The position numbers and the translations under genes are program-made. 64,000 bases of DNA from Dromiciops gliroides. Lineage: Eukaryota; Chordata; Mammalia; Microbiotheria; Microbiotheriidae. This document shows, in pieces, positions 44,626 to 56,365 of this stretch (within the stretch, counting starts at the first letter, position 1; each line of letters begins with the position of its first letter). Below the pieces are notes generated by a model. It was not told the DNA's origin. It did not search any database and saw only the letters and a program-made list of their open reading frames with translations. The stretch is taken from NCBI RefSeq assembly GCF_019393635.1, contig NC_057861.1:726508232-726572231 (forward strand), written 5' to 3'.

Positions 44626-45500
44626 CTGAGAAGTGTCCATAGTTCTTTCTGATAGGAATTATGAACATCCCACTAACCATCCAGCTATCTACCAGTCATC
44701 TTGTGACCTGCTGCTGATATCCCACTTTCCCCACCTTGTAACCACCAGAATGCCAGAATCTCTTCCCATCCTTGGAACTTCCACCCTCAGGCTAATCTTA
44801 GTTTGCAGGTTCAGTGAGTAAAAATTTACTAAAGTCCCTATATATAGGCAGCCCCCTATATCTAGAAGGCTCTTATCTATTTGGTGATGGAGCAGAGCTG
44901 TCTTGCTACTTGCCCTTGTGGTAAGATTATTGGAATTTGGCTGACTGATTGGATGAGCCACACCTGTCCTGCCCTGAGTGATGTGTGCTGCTGTCAGCAG
45001 GAGAAACCACTCTCCATTGGCAGTTTTGAAGGACCTCCCCTTTTGGGGGAGGAAGAGTAAATGCTTGCTGAGGGGAGCTCAGTCTCTTCCAGAGTGACTT
45101 TCTTTCAGGTGGTACGAGCAGCAGGAGCAGACGAGTCCTGCAGGCCCTGGCTGAAAAGCTGTTTTTCCATTGAAGCTACGGATCCCCCAGGTGGTGAGTC
45201 AACATATCAGCCCTGCTTTTTTGAATTAACTGAACTGGAAGCGAGTTTGGGGATTGTATAGAGTTGGGAGGACTATCCATATTTCTTTTTCCTTATTCCC
45301 TTGTCTTTAATTTTATTAATTTCACCTTTGCTGTTTATCTCATTCCTATTAATAAAAGCGGATTCATTTCTTGAAAAGAGGGTGTTAGGCTCCTTTCTTA
45401 TTGGCCTGGGAGAAATATCTAAAAAGGCAGTTTGGAGGGGAGAGAGCTTTGGACCTAGAGGTCTCTCATTTCTTGGACCCCAATATTATGGTGAGTCACT
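44626..45500 (+). mobile_element. Possible LTR next to L1
   Basis: LTR-like features in order: TG at 44626, a TATA-like CTATATATAGG at 44838, and AATAAAAGCGG at about 45350 followed by 100 or more bases. The R region would be unusually long and no terminal CA or target duplication is certain. Open frames of 60-70 codons carry no known motif. Confidence 0.35.
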
Positions 45501-45779
45501 CAATTAACTCTCCATATATTAAATTTGGCCCTCACATCCTTCTACTGTGGGTATACTTTTTCTTTTACCTTTCTACCTCTTTCTTGTGCCATAGTAATTA
45601 AATAAGTACTGCTTTGCTTCTAGAAAAGACATGCCAACTGATTGCCCTAGGAATCAAGTCAACTTCCTATAATTTCCCTTGACCAGAATGTGCTTTGTCC
45701 ACCACTACTCCCTCTATATTGTTGCTCCTTATATTATTATGCCATAAGAATTAAGGAGATGGGCAGCTTCAGGGAAAAA

Positions 45780-46165
45780 TTAGAAAAATAATATGAACTG
45801 ATGAAGAGTTAAGTGGGCAGAAGTAGAAGAATAATTTATATAACATTATAAAGAAAAAACAAAACACTTTGAAAGACTTTGAAAAAGTCTTTTCTTTTTA
45901 AGAACTCTGATCAATACAGTGACAAAAATAATCCCTAAAGAACTCTAAAGATGAAGCATGCTATCCACCTCCTTACAGCATGGTAATAGACTCAAAATAC
46001 AGAATGAGTCAAACATTTTTGAACATGACCAACAAGGGATTTTATTTTGCTTGAATATGCATATTCATTTCAAAGTTTTCTTTGAAAGTTTTTTTTGTTC
46101 AAATGCAGTGGAGGGAGAGAAAACCAATGTCTGTAATTGAAAAAATAATAATAATAAAATTAGAT
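45780..46165 (+). mobile_element. LINE (L1-type) 3' end
   Basis: 'Aatatgaactgatgaagagt', 'aactctgatcaatacagtga', 'gatgaagcatgctatccacc', 'tttgcttgaatatgcatatt', ending in A/TAA repeats. A familiar marsupial LINE 3' UTR type, distinct from the one at 43395. Confidence 0.65.
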
Positions 46166-46169
46166 TTTA

Positions 46170-46285
46170 GAAAGAATGTAAACTCCTTGAAGGCAAAGTC
46201 TGTCTCACTTTTTGTATTTATAAACCAAGCTGGGGAGAATATCTGACATATAGGGAGTGCTTAATAAATGCTTTTTCATTCAAAT
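46170..46285 (+). mobile_element. L2-type LINE 3' terminus
   Basis: AGAATGTAAACTCCTTGAAG, 'cttaataaatgctttttcat'. Short. Confidence 0.65.
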
Positions 46286-46414
46286 ACTTGCAAGTGGGTA
46301 CACTGAATTTTATTCATGGAAAAAGAATATTATTATTAACATTAATAAATACTTACAGCTTAAAATATTTCAATATGAAGTTATTTACAATGGTAAGTTG
46401 TATCCATGATCTTC

Positions 46415-46572
46415 TTTTTTTTTTCATTTTTTTTTTAGTGAGGCAATTGGGGTTAAGTGACTTGCCCAGGGTCACACAGCTAATAAGTGTTAAGTGTCTG
46501 AGGCCAGATTTGAACTCAGGTACTCCTGACTCCAGGGCCAGTGCTCTATCCACTGCACCACCTAGCTGGCCC
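46415..46572 (-). mobile_element. Marsupial tRNA-derived SINE
   Basis: Minus-strand copy flanked by CCATGATCTTC at 46404-46414 and 46573-46583. Confidence 0.94.
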
Positions 46573-46914
46573 CCATGATCTTCATTATTGAAGAAATTTT
46601 ACTACTGAGCTTTAACCATAAATGTACTGCCAAGATAGAGGGGAAAAGCAGTGTCTACCTTTTTATGGACCATGAAAGCTTTTTAGTGGAAGAGGAGGAG
46701 GAGGAGGATTTGAAAAGAGTCCATGCACGAGTAAGGTAAAGCATAGCTAGTCCTTTCTAAAATGGTGTATCCTTGTGAGCAGAGGAGGGCCCAGGACAGA
46801 GTTTTCCCAGGATAGTAATGTAACAGCAGAGAAGTAAAGGATTTTGGTGATAATCATTTCAATGGATCTATGATCTGGTTATTGTAAACACTATTTCCCA
46901 ATTAAACAATCAAT

Positions 46915-47025
46915 AGCCATTTGTGAGTCACTTTGCCTCAGTTTCTGCATCTCTAAAATGGGAATTATATACAATAGCACCTGCTTTCAAGGTTTGTTGT
47001 GAGGAACAAATGAGAATACATGTCA
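46915..47025 (+). mobile_element. MIR 3' part
   Basis: GTCACTTTGCCTCAGTTTCT, 'tctaaaatgggaattatata', 'ggtttgttgtgaggaacaaa'. Confidence 0.72.
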
Positions 47026-47544
47026 CATATAGATATAGCTATATATGCACAGACAACTTATATACTATATGTAATACATTACATTTCACATATGATATAT
47101 CATATATGTATAATATACATGAATATGTAAACGTGCAAAGAAACCCATTTATTCAACTCAAGAACAGCAGAAGTCAAAGAAAATATAAATAGGCAAGTGC
47201 ATATCAGACAACACAGAGTGAAGGAAGTCTCACATTAGGAGCAAAATAACTTGGCTCAACCATGAGAACTCCTAGATGTCATTCAAAGGGAAAGAATTCC
47301 CCATAGTCTCTAGTCCAGCAACCTGGAGATGGGGAATTGATGTTGACTGCCAGCTCTCCTCATGCTGACCTCCTCCCATAGTCTTACTTCCTGTTCAGCA
47401 ACCTGAAAGGGGGTAGGAACCATCCATATTCTCTCTCAAAGCTGCACACCAGAAAGAGCCCAAAGGGACTCCAGCATCTGAACAGCCCAAAGAGACTCAA
47501 GAGATCAACTAAAGAGACTTCGAGAGCAAGTTACCTAAGGAAAT

Positions 47545-48060
47545 GTTGGCCTTGGGAGATATCAAAAAGTTTGGGACCATTCCTTACCATACTCAAGGAG
47601 ACCCACAGCCTGAGTGTTTTGAACTTGTTCAGGAACTTTAATACCAGACCAAAAGGTTCAGTAGAGTCAACATGTCTTATTTATTTCTAGGACATGCATA
47701 CAATTCCACCAGAAATGATGCTGTGGGTTTTATACCATATTTACTTATGGGCAAGATTCATGATTTATGTTTTGGTACCTCAAGATGTAGGAGGTGATGC
47801 AACTACTCACATTCAGCACATCTCTCAGTTAAAAGAGAAGTTATAAAACTAGCCACAGCTTCAGGTCAGAAGATCTGTCACAGAAAAAAAAGACATTATA
47901 ATGCTGGCGTGCAGTGTCAAAACCTTCAACAAGGAGTCATAATTCTATATAGAAACCTTGGCATTCAAGGGACTCACAAGTTAGCTGACTGATGGAAAGC
48001 TAACACATACAGTTATTTAGAAACCATGTGCCTTGAATGTTTACAAAATAACCCTAGAAA
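47545..48060 (+). pseudogene. Ty3/gypsy-type integrase relic
   Basis: One plus-strand frame from about 47550 to 48045, with only about three in-frame stops, reads like the end of a Ty3/gypsy (Metaviridae) integrase. It has FGTIPYHTQGDPQPECF, where the family has the TPYHPQG...E-F motif bearing the last acid of the DDE triad. Then comes GHAYNSTRNDAVGFIPYLLM (family: AYN-T-x-ATG-SP-LM-G), and near the end LYRNLGIQGTHKLAD (family: RNL-x-x-GK-L-x-W). The first two acidic residues and the protease-RT part are not seen. It is broken and cannot encode an active enzyme. A domesticated gene is unlikely given the stops. Confidence 0.68.
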
Positions 48061-48065
48061 ATGGA

Positions 48066-48725
48066 GGGGGGAAAAATGGAGGGGACCCTATCAGGACTAT
48101 TCACTGAAATCACCACATGTAGCAGAGTTAATCAGATTTTCTAATGAAACAGAGGGATACTAAGCTAGGCAAAGGCTAAGGGAAAGAATCTGTCTACCAT
48201 CTGAACAAAAATTTTCTGATCCAGATCACAAAAGATGATGCATCTTCTGAAGGAGACTGTGAATTACTACAGGGCTAGAAAACTGAACCCAGAGGCAATT
48301 CCTTCCCTGCCCCAAACTTACAGATGCTTCTAAGGTACAGATTCAACCTACAGAGAAGGAACATACTGATAGCTAACCTGATTTGGCTGTCTGCCCAGGT
48401 GTAGACAAGACAAGTCTATAATGATCCTGATGCTTAGTCCATACCAACTACCAGCTCTGGTATAGGAGCTGAGAGATCAATCAATGATAGAAGAACTGGG
48501 TCTGTTAGACCAGGTACTAGGCTGTTATGATGTCATAAGTAAACCTGAAGATATAGTTAAAAATGAAATAATATTTGTAAAGCACTAAACAGAGTGCATG
48601 GCACATAATAGGTACTTAATTCTTCTTCCTTTCCTCCTTTTCTCCTTTCTTCCTTTCCTCCCTCCTTCCCTTCCTTTCCTTCATCATTTCCTCCCTCCCT
48701 CCCTTCCTTCTGTCTTCTCTCCTAT
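48066..48725. other. Unassigned sequence, perhaps gypsy-linked
   Basis: Downstream of the integrase relic, without a frame or terminal repeat I can recognise. It may hold the decayed 3' part of the same element. A (CCTT)n stretch lies at 48625-48715. Confidence 0.3.
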
Positions 48726-48870
48726 TTAGCACTATTTATCAGGTTCTTTGCTTAACATCGAATATACAAAGGTCAAAAGTAGAATAGTGCATGACCTCAA
48801 GGAGTTTACATTCTAATAGGGGAGGTAGCAAATACATACACAATACAAGGTAGTTGGAAGATAAGTTTAG
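48725..48870 (+). mobile_element. LINE-derived fragment
   Basis: 'Gcatgacctcaaggagttta', CATTCTAATAGGGGAGGTAG, 'acacaatacaaggtagttgg'; the repeat of 24505. Confidence 0.55.
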
Positions 48871-49174
48871 AGGGGAAAGCACTAGCACAGTCCCACAGTG
48901 TAATTTACAAGCCATCCTCCCTTCCCATCCTATGTGACTCTCCTCCACATTTTCCTATAAATCCTTTACATGGGTTCCAACCAACCAGTTGTATTCTTCT
49001 CGATTCCTTGGCTTTCCATGAGTACAAATGCAGTACATAAGCTGCCCATCTCTCACTATATGACTAGTTAGCCTCCCCTTTGGGTCCTAGATGTCCTTGT
49101 TACCTCTACCTTGTTACCTTGTTACCCAAGGCCATCAAGGTCTTGCTTCTTTCCATTCATAATTTTGGCAATGG

Positions 49175-49352
49175 GCCAGAAGCAACATGATAAAGCAGAG
49201 GAAGAGGATTAGGTTGAATCATGGCTCTGCCACTTACTGTTTGTGTGATCAAGTCAGTTAACCTAAGCCTTGGTTCTTAATCTTTAAAATGTGGGGGTTG
49301 GATTCAATGACATGTTAGATCCCTTCAAGCTTTAAGTATAGGATCACAAAAA
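49175..49352 (+). mobile_element. MIR element
   Basis: 'Aatcatggctctgccactta', 'gtgatcaagtcagttaacct', GGTTGGATTCAATGACATGT, 'cccttcaagctttaagtata'. Confidence 0.75.
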
Positions 49353-50010
49353 GTGACTTTGAGAGACAAAGAAGCTGGGAGGTTTAGCTTGGGCATTTAC
49401 AACATGGCATTTACCTCCCTTGTAAGAGTCCTATAAAGGCTTTAGGTCTGCCACCTAGTGGCCACTGATTTCCTAATTTGACCTTCTAAAATTAGTAAGC
49501 AAAACTAGAACTCTCAAGAGATTAAAAATAGCCCTCTATATTAATAATACTATGTGATATAAACAGGAAATGCTCAGAACCTTTGCAAAATATGTAGAAC
49601 TTGACAATATAAAAAATGCACTGAAGTGTGGCTTTCTTTTACTAATTGCCATCATAGATCACACTGTGTTGGCCCCTCCACTCAGCATTTCAACTTTATT
49701 TTCAGTTGGAAAAAAGAATCGACCTTTTCCCAACACTTGCCAGGGGGAATTTCAACAGAGGTAGAGAAAGGAGACTCTGGAGAGCTGAAAAAAATAGAAC
49801 AAGTAGTAGCTTTTATGAATGGATGAAGACGGGGAAAGAAGGGCACCCTTGTTGCTAAATGATATTAGTTCTACCCATGTGACTTTGGTGTTGTACCTGT
49901 AGAGGTGTGAGGACAAGTATTAGGTAGTTACATCTTTATTCTAATTAAATGTGTGTAATATGGACGAGCACAGGTTCAAAGTGCATCAGCAGACTTGGCT
50001 GTTACAGAAT
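49353..50010. other. Unassigned intergenic sequence
   Basis: Two overlapping short frames (49570-49826) without recognised domains. No repeat assigned. Confidence 0.35.
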
Positions 50011-50026
50011 CAACATATAAAAGAGG

Positions 50027-50176
50027 GGGCAGCCAGGTGGTGCAGTGGATAGAGCATTGGCCCTGGATTCAGGAGGACCTGAGTTCAAATCCGGCCTCAG
50101 ACACTTAATACTTACTAGCTGAGTGACCCTGAGAAAGTCACTTAACCTGAATTTCCCGGCAAAAAAAAAACAAAAC
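50027..50176 (+). mobile_element. Marsupial tRNA-derived SINE
   Basis: Plus-strand copy; CAACATATAAAAGAGG at 50011-50026 and 50177-50192. Confidence 0.94.
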
Positions 50177-50199
50177 AACATATAAAAGAGGTTAGGGAG

Positions 50200-51290
50200 C
50201 CTACTTACACAAGAATTGTGATGATATACAATAGAAGAGCTTTGGAAAAACTCAAGCATGCATAAACATTCTGTATCTTGTTCCAGTCTGCTAACCACAT
50301 GGTTAGGAGAAGCCTTTTTCAATCAGTAGCATAATTATAACTGGGGCCATCTTCCAAAAGGTCTGAGTCAGCCAAAGCCTAGTCTATTTGGCCATTTTCT
50401 CTTTCACAGAATTCTTGGTAGATCTTTTAGATTCCATTGATGACGTTTGGTGATGGACAATAAACTAAGGGGAGATGCTTTGGGCCATCCTGCCAATTCT
50501 ACCATATGATCCTATGAATCCAGGCCTGGGTTCTTTGCTTGCTTTGGAGTTTGATATTTCCTTTTATATGAAGGGAGAAAAGCATCCCAGCATCCCAGCA
50601 CACAGGGTTTTGCAGTTAAGTTTGGCATTGGTGCCCAAATGGGCACAAAAGAAATGCCCTTTGGGAGTGACCTTCTGGACCCAAGCCAGTAGTATCTGGA
50701 ATGAGGACTCATCCACAAGTAATGTCACATCTAGACATGAAATTATTGGCACTAATGCTAATGTTGGAATTGAGCTAGGTTTGAGTCCACTCTCCCCAGA
50801 GACCAAGATGGGACATGGGAATATGTGTCCCTAAGTTGTTGGGGAAAATGTAGTTTGTTCTAGTTTATCTCTTTGAAGTAAATGTCTTTGTAAAAGCTAA
50901 TTGATATTATGTAGTTACATGAAACTAGGGTGCTAGTCACAAGGACTTAACAGTATCAGGTTGAGCAAGTAGTAATAGAGGAAAAAAATCCATAAATCTT
51001 TCAGGGTATCCATGACCCACTTAGGAGGAAATATTTATTGCAGACCTTGCTCTGGGAGACTGAAGCCAGATCATCCTCCCTACATATTATACCTACTATG
51101 TCCAAGGCACCATGCCAGACTTTCACTGTGGCCAGGGTCTGATATGGGGAAGAATGAAGGGGGATAGAGGGTAAGTGGGTTGTTACCTTCTCTTCACATC
51201 AGCTACATGCAGTCATGGTATAGTTCAAATATTTTGTTTCATAGTGCTAGGCGTATTCCAGTTCTTCCAAAGAACATTGATTAAGATGAG
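50200..51290. other. Unassigned intergenic sequence with a 119-codon frame
   Basis: A plus-strand frame at 50475-50834 begins MLWAILPILPYDPMNPGLGS. It has no signal peptide followed by a domain that I know, no repeat text and no supporting splice sites. A minus-strand frame covers the same bases. Probably non-coding. Confidence 0.3.
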
Positions 51291-51299
51291 TAATTCTTA

Positions 51300-51440
51300 C
51301 AGTCAAGTCAAGGCAAATCAAGTCAACAAGTATTTATTAAGTATCTCCTATGTATCAGGCACTGGGCTAAGCACTGAGGATACAAAAAAGGCAAAAGACT
51401 GTCCCTGTTTTCAAGGAGCTTACAGTATGTGAGCTTTGTA
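51300..51440 (+). mobile_element. LINE-derived fragment
   Basis: 'Caacaagtatttattaagta', TATCAGGCACTGGGCTAAGC, 'ttttcaaggagcttacagta'; the repeat of 24505. Confidence 0.65.
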
Positions 51441-51573
51441 TGGGGATATAATGGGTATTTCAGCAGGGAAGTAACTAAAATGGGAAGACCAAAATGTTAG
51501 AAATTCAGGACTAATAAAACTTGCTTGCTACTGACAGACTGTCACCTTGGACAATTGTGAGAAAATAATTATT

Positions 51574-51728
51574 GGGGCAGCTAGGTGGCACAGTGGATAA
51601 AGCACCGGCCCTGGATTCAGGAGCACCTGAGTTCAAATCCGGCCTCAGACACTTGACACTTACTAGCTGTGTGACCCTGGGCAAGTCACTTAACCCCCAT
51701 TGCCCTGCAAAAAAACAAACAAAAAAAA
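51574..51728 (+). mobile_element. SINE, first of three in tandem
   Basis: Starts GGGGCAGCTAGGTGGCACAG; tail CAAAAAAACAAACAAAAAAAA. It shares the diagnostic 'caggagcacctgag' with the second copy. Confidence 0.94.
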
Positions 51729-51741
51729 GATTAGGGGTTTG

Positions 51742-51898
51742 GGGCGGCTAGGTGGTGCAGTGGATAAAGCACCGGCCCTGGATTCAGGAGCACCTGAGTT
51801 CAAATCCGGCCTCAGACACTTGACACTTACTAGCTGTGTGACCCTGGGCAAGTCACTTAACCCCCATTGCCCTGCAAAAAAACAAACAAAAAAAAAAA
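51742..51898 (+). mobile_element. SINE, second of three in tandem
   Basis: Starts GGGGCGGCTAGGTGGTGCAG. Preceded and followed by GATTAGGGGTTT (51730-51741 and 51899-51910). The tail is nearly identical to that of copy one. Confidence 0.94.
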
Positions 51899-51910
51899 GA
51901 TTAGGGGTTT

Positions 51911-52058
51911 GGGGCGGCTAGGTGGTGCAGTGGATAAAGCACCGGCCCTGGATTCAGGAGTACCTGAGTTCAAATCCAGCCTCAGACACTTGACACTTAC
52001 TAACTGTGTGACCCTGGGCAAGTCACTTAACCCCAATTGCCTCACCCCAAAAAAAAGG
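51911..52058 (+). mobile_element. SINE, third of three in tandem
   Basis: Same GGGGCGGCTAGGTGGTGCAG head as copy two but with 'caggagtacctgag' and the other tail type (CAATTGCCTCACCCC). Followed by GGTTAGGGGTTCCC. Confidence 0.94.
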
Positions 52059-52397
52059 TTAGGGGTTCCCTTTTACTGCAGGTATAGAGATCTCAGGGTC
52101 TATATGCTCATTTGTCAGATAAATTGTAGTGGAAATCAATTCTGGGTATGGATTGGACTAGATGTCCCTTCCAAATCTCAATTCCCTAACTCCATGATTC
52201 TGAGCACCTTCTGGGCATGGTAGACAAACTAGACAGTGTCAGAGACATCGAATATCATATTGGGTTCATAAGGATAAGGTGGAAAGTTGTAATGTAAGAT
52301 ACACACCATATGTGCCATATTACAAGGCTTTGAGCAGAGAAATGGTATGACAATATTTATTCTCTTTTTTGGGGTGGGGCCATGAGGGTTATCCTTG

Positions 52398-52541
52398 TTT
52401 TGGGGGGGAGAGGCAATGAGGGTTAAGTGACTTGCCCAGGGTCACACAGGTAGTAAGTGTCAAGCATATGAGGTCAAATTTGAACTCAGGTCCTCCTGAA
52501 TCCAGGGCTGGTGCTTTATCCACTGCACCACCTAGCTGCCC
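52398..52541 (-). mobile_element. Marsupial tRNA-derived SINE, G-rich tail side
   Basis: Minus-strand copy with TTTTGGGGGGGAGAGG in place of poly(T). CATGAGG flanks it at 52381-52387 and 52542-52548, some bases being lost. Confidence 0.82.
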
Positions 52542-52744
52542 CATGAGGAGTATTCTTAAGGAACATATCTGCCAGTGGGCTAAGTAGTGGATTGGAGAGT
52601 GAATGGGGTAGAACAGTTAAGATATTGCAATAATCAGAAATCAAGAAAAAGATGTGAAATCAGTAAGGGGGTGATTAGAAACGTAAGTGGAGGAATATGC
52701 TCAGAAACCAAAGGAGAGGAAGATATGCATAATGAGGAAGCAGT

Positions 52745-54795
52745 CAACAATTTCTCAAACATCCTATAGCTCTCCAACCCCACCTTCTCAGCTGACAACT
52801 CTACTTCATATTTCACTGACATAATTGAGGCTATTCACCCAGAGCACCCATTTCTCCCCTCGTGTCCTATTACTCAGACACTTTCTGTCACTATTTCCTC
52901 TTTCACCCTTCTCACCTGAAGAGATGGCCCTTCTTCTTGCTAAGCCAAACCCTTGACACAGACAAAGTATCCCTTTCTGTCTCATCTATTCCATCAGATT
53001 GTCCCCTTTGTCAGCTCTGCTATCTCACTTATCTTCAGTCTCTCCCTGTCTAGGCTGCTTTCTAAAGCATACAGACATAACCATGTCTCCCCCATCTGGA
53101 AAAAGCCCTCACTTAATCCATCATCCATGGCTGCTAGATTTCATCCCATATCTCTCCTCCCTTTTGTAGCTAAATGACCTGATGTGGTTTCTACAATGTG
53201 TGGCCCCACCTCCTTTCCTCTCATTTTCCTCTTACCTCTCCACTGTCTGGCATCCAATCTCATCACTCCATCCAAACTTCTCTCTCCAAAATCACCATTG
53301 TTCTCTTAATTGCCAAATTTGAGGACTTTTCTTCATTCCTTATCCTTCTTGACCCTTCTGTAGCCACTGACACTGGCAACTTCCTTCTCTTTGACAATTA
53401 CTTCCATCCAGGTTGTCACAGCACTGCTCTCTCCTGGTTCTCCTCCTACATCTCTGACCACTCCTCAGTATCCTCTCCTGGATTTTCATCCAGGTTATGA
53501 CCACTAACTGTGACCTGGCCCCTCTTCCTTTTGCCTTTGATACTATTTTAACTTGGTGATCTCATCAACCATCCACTTCACCCCCTATTCATTCACATTG
53601 AGCCCATGGATTCAATTCAGTGTCGATGAGTCTCCAATCTATTTTATTTAGCTCTAACCTCTCTCATGACCTCTAGCTTCACATCTCCAACTATTAGACA
53701 TTTTAAATTGCCTGCCCCAAAGTCATCTTAAACTCATGTTTAAAATGGAAGTCATTCATTATCTTTTGCCCCAAATCTTTGTAACTTCCCTATCATTGAG
53801 GGTTTCACTGTCCTCCCAGTCACTCAGACTTACAACTTGGGTGTCATCCTCAATTCCTCACTCTCTCTTACTCTCCATAATCAGTCTGCTGCCAAGTCTT
53901 GTCTATTTAACCTTCCTAAAATAGCTTATATAAACTTCTGAAAGTACTATCACCCTGATCCCTTCACATCTGGGTTACTGAAATAGCCTTCTGGTGGTTT
54001 CCCTGACTCAAGTCTCTCACCACTCCAATCTATCCTCCATTCAGGGGTCAAATCCATCTTCCTACAATTCAGATATAATGCTACCCCCTCAACCCATTCA
54101 ATAAACTCCAGTGGCTCCCTGTCAATTCCAGATCAAAAATAAAATTCTCTGTTTGGCATTCAAACAGACCTGGCCCCCTCCCACCTTTTCCAGTCTTCTT
54201 AAACCTTATTGGGGGGGGGGGTAGGACAGCACAATAAGGGTTAAATGACTTGCCCAGGGTCACACAACTAGTGTCAAGTGTCTGAGGCTGGATTTTAACT
54301 CAGGTCCTCCTGAATCCAGGACCAGTGTTTTATTCACTATGCCACCTAGCTACCCCAACCTCATTCACTTTCACCCTCCCCATGCACTCTGATGGAGTGG
54401 CACTGGCCTCCTTGTTGCTCTTTGCACAAGACACTTCATCTTCTGGCTCCCTGTGTATCTTTACTGGCTATGTCCTGTGCTTGGAATTTCCTCACTCCTA
54501 ATCTCTTCCTCATGTCCTTGGCTTTCTTCAAGTTCTAGTGAAAATTACACCTTCTAAAGGAAGCATTTTCCAGTGCCCCTTAATACTAGTGCCTTTCCTC
54601 TGAGACTACCCCCAATTCATCTTGTATATATCTTGTTTGTCCCTAGTTCTTGGCATGTTATCTCTCCCACTAGAATGTGAGGTACTTGAGAGCAGGGACT
54701 CTCTTATGCCTTTCTTTGTACCCTCAACCCCTTAGCACAGAACCTGGTGAAGAGTATGTACTCAAGAAATGTTTGTTGATTGTGTCAAGCAATGT
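52745..54795 (+). mobile_element. L2-clade LINE with reverse-transcriptase relic
   Basis: About 2 kb of one plus-strand L2-type LINE, from the start of the reverse transcriptase to the 3' end. Recognisable pieces are KKPSLNPSSMAARFHPISLL (53090-53155), SLSKITIVLLIAKFEDFSSF (53278-53337) and ALSWFSSYISDHSSV (53423-53470). Then, in DNA only, come 'caataaactccagtggctcc' (54100), 'ttggcattcaaacagacctg' (54153) and the terminus CTTGAGAGCAGGGACTCTCT (54684), 'agcacagaacctggtgaaga' (54735). Stops and frameshifts are frequent. A SINE splits it at 54211. Confidence 0.85.
54211..54356 (-). mobile_element. Marsupial tRNA-derived SINE inside L2
   Basis: Minus-strand copy with a G-run (54211-54220) on the tail side. 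AAACCTTATT before and CAACCTCATT after give an imperfect duplication. Confidence 0.87.
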
Positions 54796-54978
54796 AGAGA
54801 GATGAAAGAGGATGAAGACTGAAGAAAAACCACTGGAATTAGGCAATTAGGAGTTCACTGGTAATCTTTTTACCTTCACATGACTAAAACCAAACCCACA
54901 GAGGCAACACCAGAAGCACATGCTCTGAAACATGTGATATAACCAAGCTGTGGGCCTTCTATTGAGAGATATCCTGGG

Positions 54979-55136
54979 GAAGGGGGTAGCTAGGTGGCAC
55001 AGTGGATAAAGCACTGGCCCTGGATTCAGGAGGACCTGAGTTCAAATCCAGCCTCAGACACTTGACACTTTCAAGCTATGTGATCCTGGGCAAGTCACTT
55101 AACCCTCATTGTCCTACAAAACAACAACAACAAAAT
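54979..55136 (+). mobile_element. Marsupial tRNA-derived SINE
   Basis: Plus-strand copy, GAGATATCCTGGG at 54966-54978 and 55137-55149. Ends in (AAC)n. Confidence 0.93.
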
Positions 55137-55588
55137 GAGATATCCTGGGCAGTGTTAGCCCAGGTTGCTTCTCCAGCATCTTCAAATTTGAGCATTTCAG
55201 GACCTAATCTTTTAGATAGAGTGTGTGTATGTGGAGGGGGAGGTGGAAGTACCAACCTTCCTGGAAAAAAGGAAAACCTCAGAATCCAGATCAACTGGGA
55301 AAAGAAAGTCTCTGGTCTCTGACCTGTGCTTGGAAAGGGGGAAAAGGCAAAGAAAGGGTAGGGGGAAGGGTTCAGTCAAGGAAGAATGTTCCCCCTTATA
55401 GAGTAGAAAAAAGGAGTGGTATATCAGACAGCAGCCTGAGTCAAAGAATCCCCTATTGATTCCATTGAGTTCAAATCAGTTAAATGGGTATGTCCACATC
55501 CTTTAAAAGGGAGATGCTCTGAAATCCTCAAAGGCTCACTTACTTGTAAACTAATCAAGTTGATTGGAGAAATCCTCTGATTAATACT

Positions 55589-56365
55589 GTATTGGTTAAA
55601 ATCTAAATTGTGGGTTCTAATCTGCCCCCCCCCCGTTTTTTTGGGGGAATCTGGTCACAATCACTGATAAATTCAGCAAGAGTTTAGGCTTTTAAGGATT
55701 TATTAAAATATATATTATAAGCTAGTGAAGATGGGACAGCTAGGTGGCACAGTGGATAAAGCACCAGCCTTGGATTCAGGAGGACCTGAGTTCAAATCCG
55801 GCCTCAGACACTTGACACACTTACTAGCAGTATAACCCTGGGCAAGTCACTTAACCCTTATTGCCCTGCAAAAAAAAAAAAAAAGTTAGTGAAGAGAGAG
55901 ATTGAGAACAGATTCCTTATAGCATGGAAATCCTAGTTTGGATCTATTCTCTATAGCCAGAAAGAAAGAAACCTTTCCTTTCCTAGCAGCCCACATGAAA
56001 TTCTGCCACCAAGCTGATGTCCTGAAAGACAAGGGGGACCCTCCTTTTTCTCCCATCTGCCGCCATGACGGTTCCTCCACAAAAAGAGAGCCGCCTCAGT
56101 GAGTGAGCCTTCACTTCCTAGTTCCTGTCTCCCTCCCTGAAAGGGGAGGTCCTTCAAGCTGATTGGTTTAGAGTGGTCTCTTGCTGATGTCAATAGTACA
56201 CCGCCTCTGAAAATAACACATCACTCAGGGCCAGCCAGGTGTGGGCTCCATCCAATCACCCTTAAGTAGGTACTTAGTTTCTCAGTCTCACCCAATTCAA
56301 ACTATACTAAATCAATCCTCAGGTGGGACTCCTGGGTGTCTGCCAAATCCCATTATTTTATCACA
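55589..56365 (-). mobile_element. Solo LTR, group B, containing a SINE
   Basis: Minus-strand LTR beginning TGTGATAAAATAATGG and ending near TTAACCAATACA. The 3' part shares 'gttctaatctgc', a C-run and the reversed AATAAATCC with 13345 and 37070. Flanks ATAC/ACAC differ by one base. Without the SINE it is about 625 bases. Confidence 0.8.
55732..55884 (+). mobile_element. Marsupial tRNA-derived SINE inside an LTR
   Basis: Plus-strand copy, GCTAGTGAAGA at 55721-55731 repeated as GTTAGTGAAGA at 55885-55895. Opposite nesting order to the 13.3-kb site. Confidence 0.93.

Noticed and set aside
50475..50834. 119-codon frame MLWAILPILPYDPM...
   Set aside because: No recognisable domain, overlapping frames on the other strand, no promoter or splice signals; kept only as unassigned sequence.
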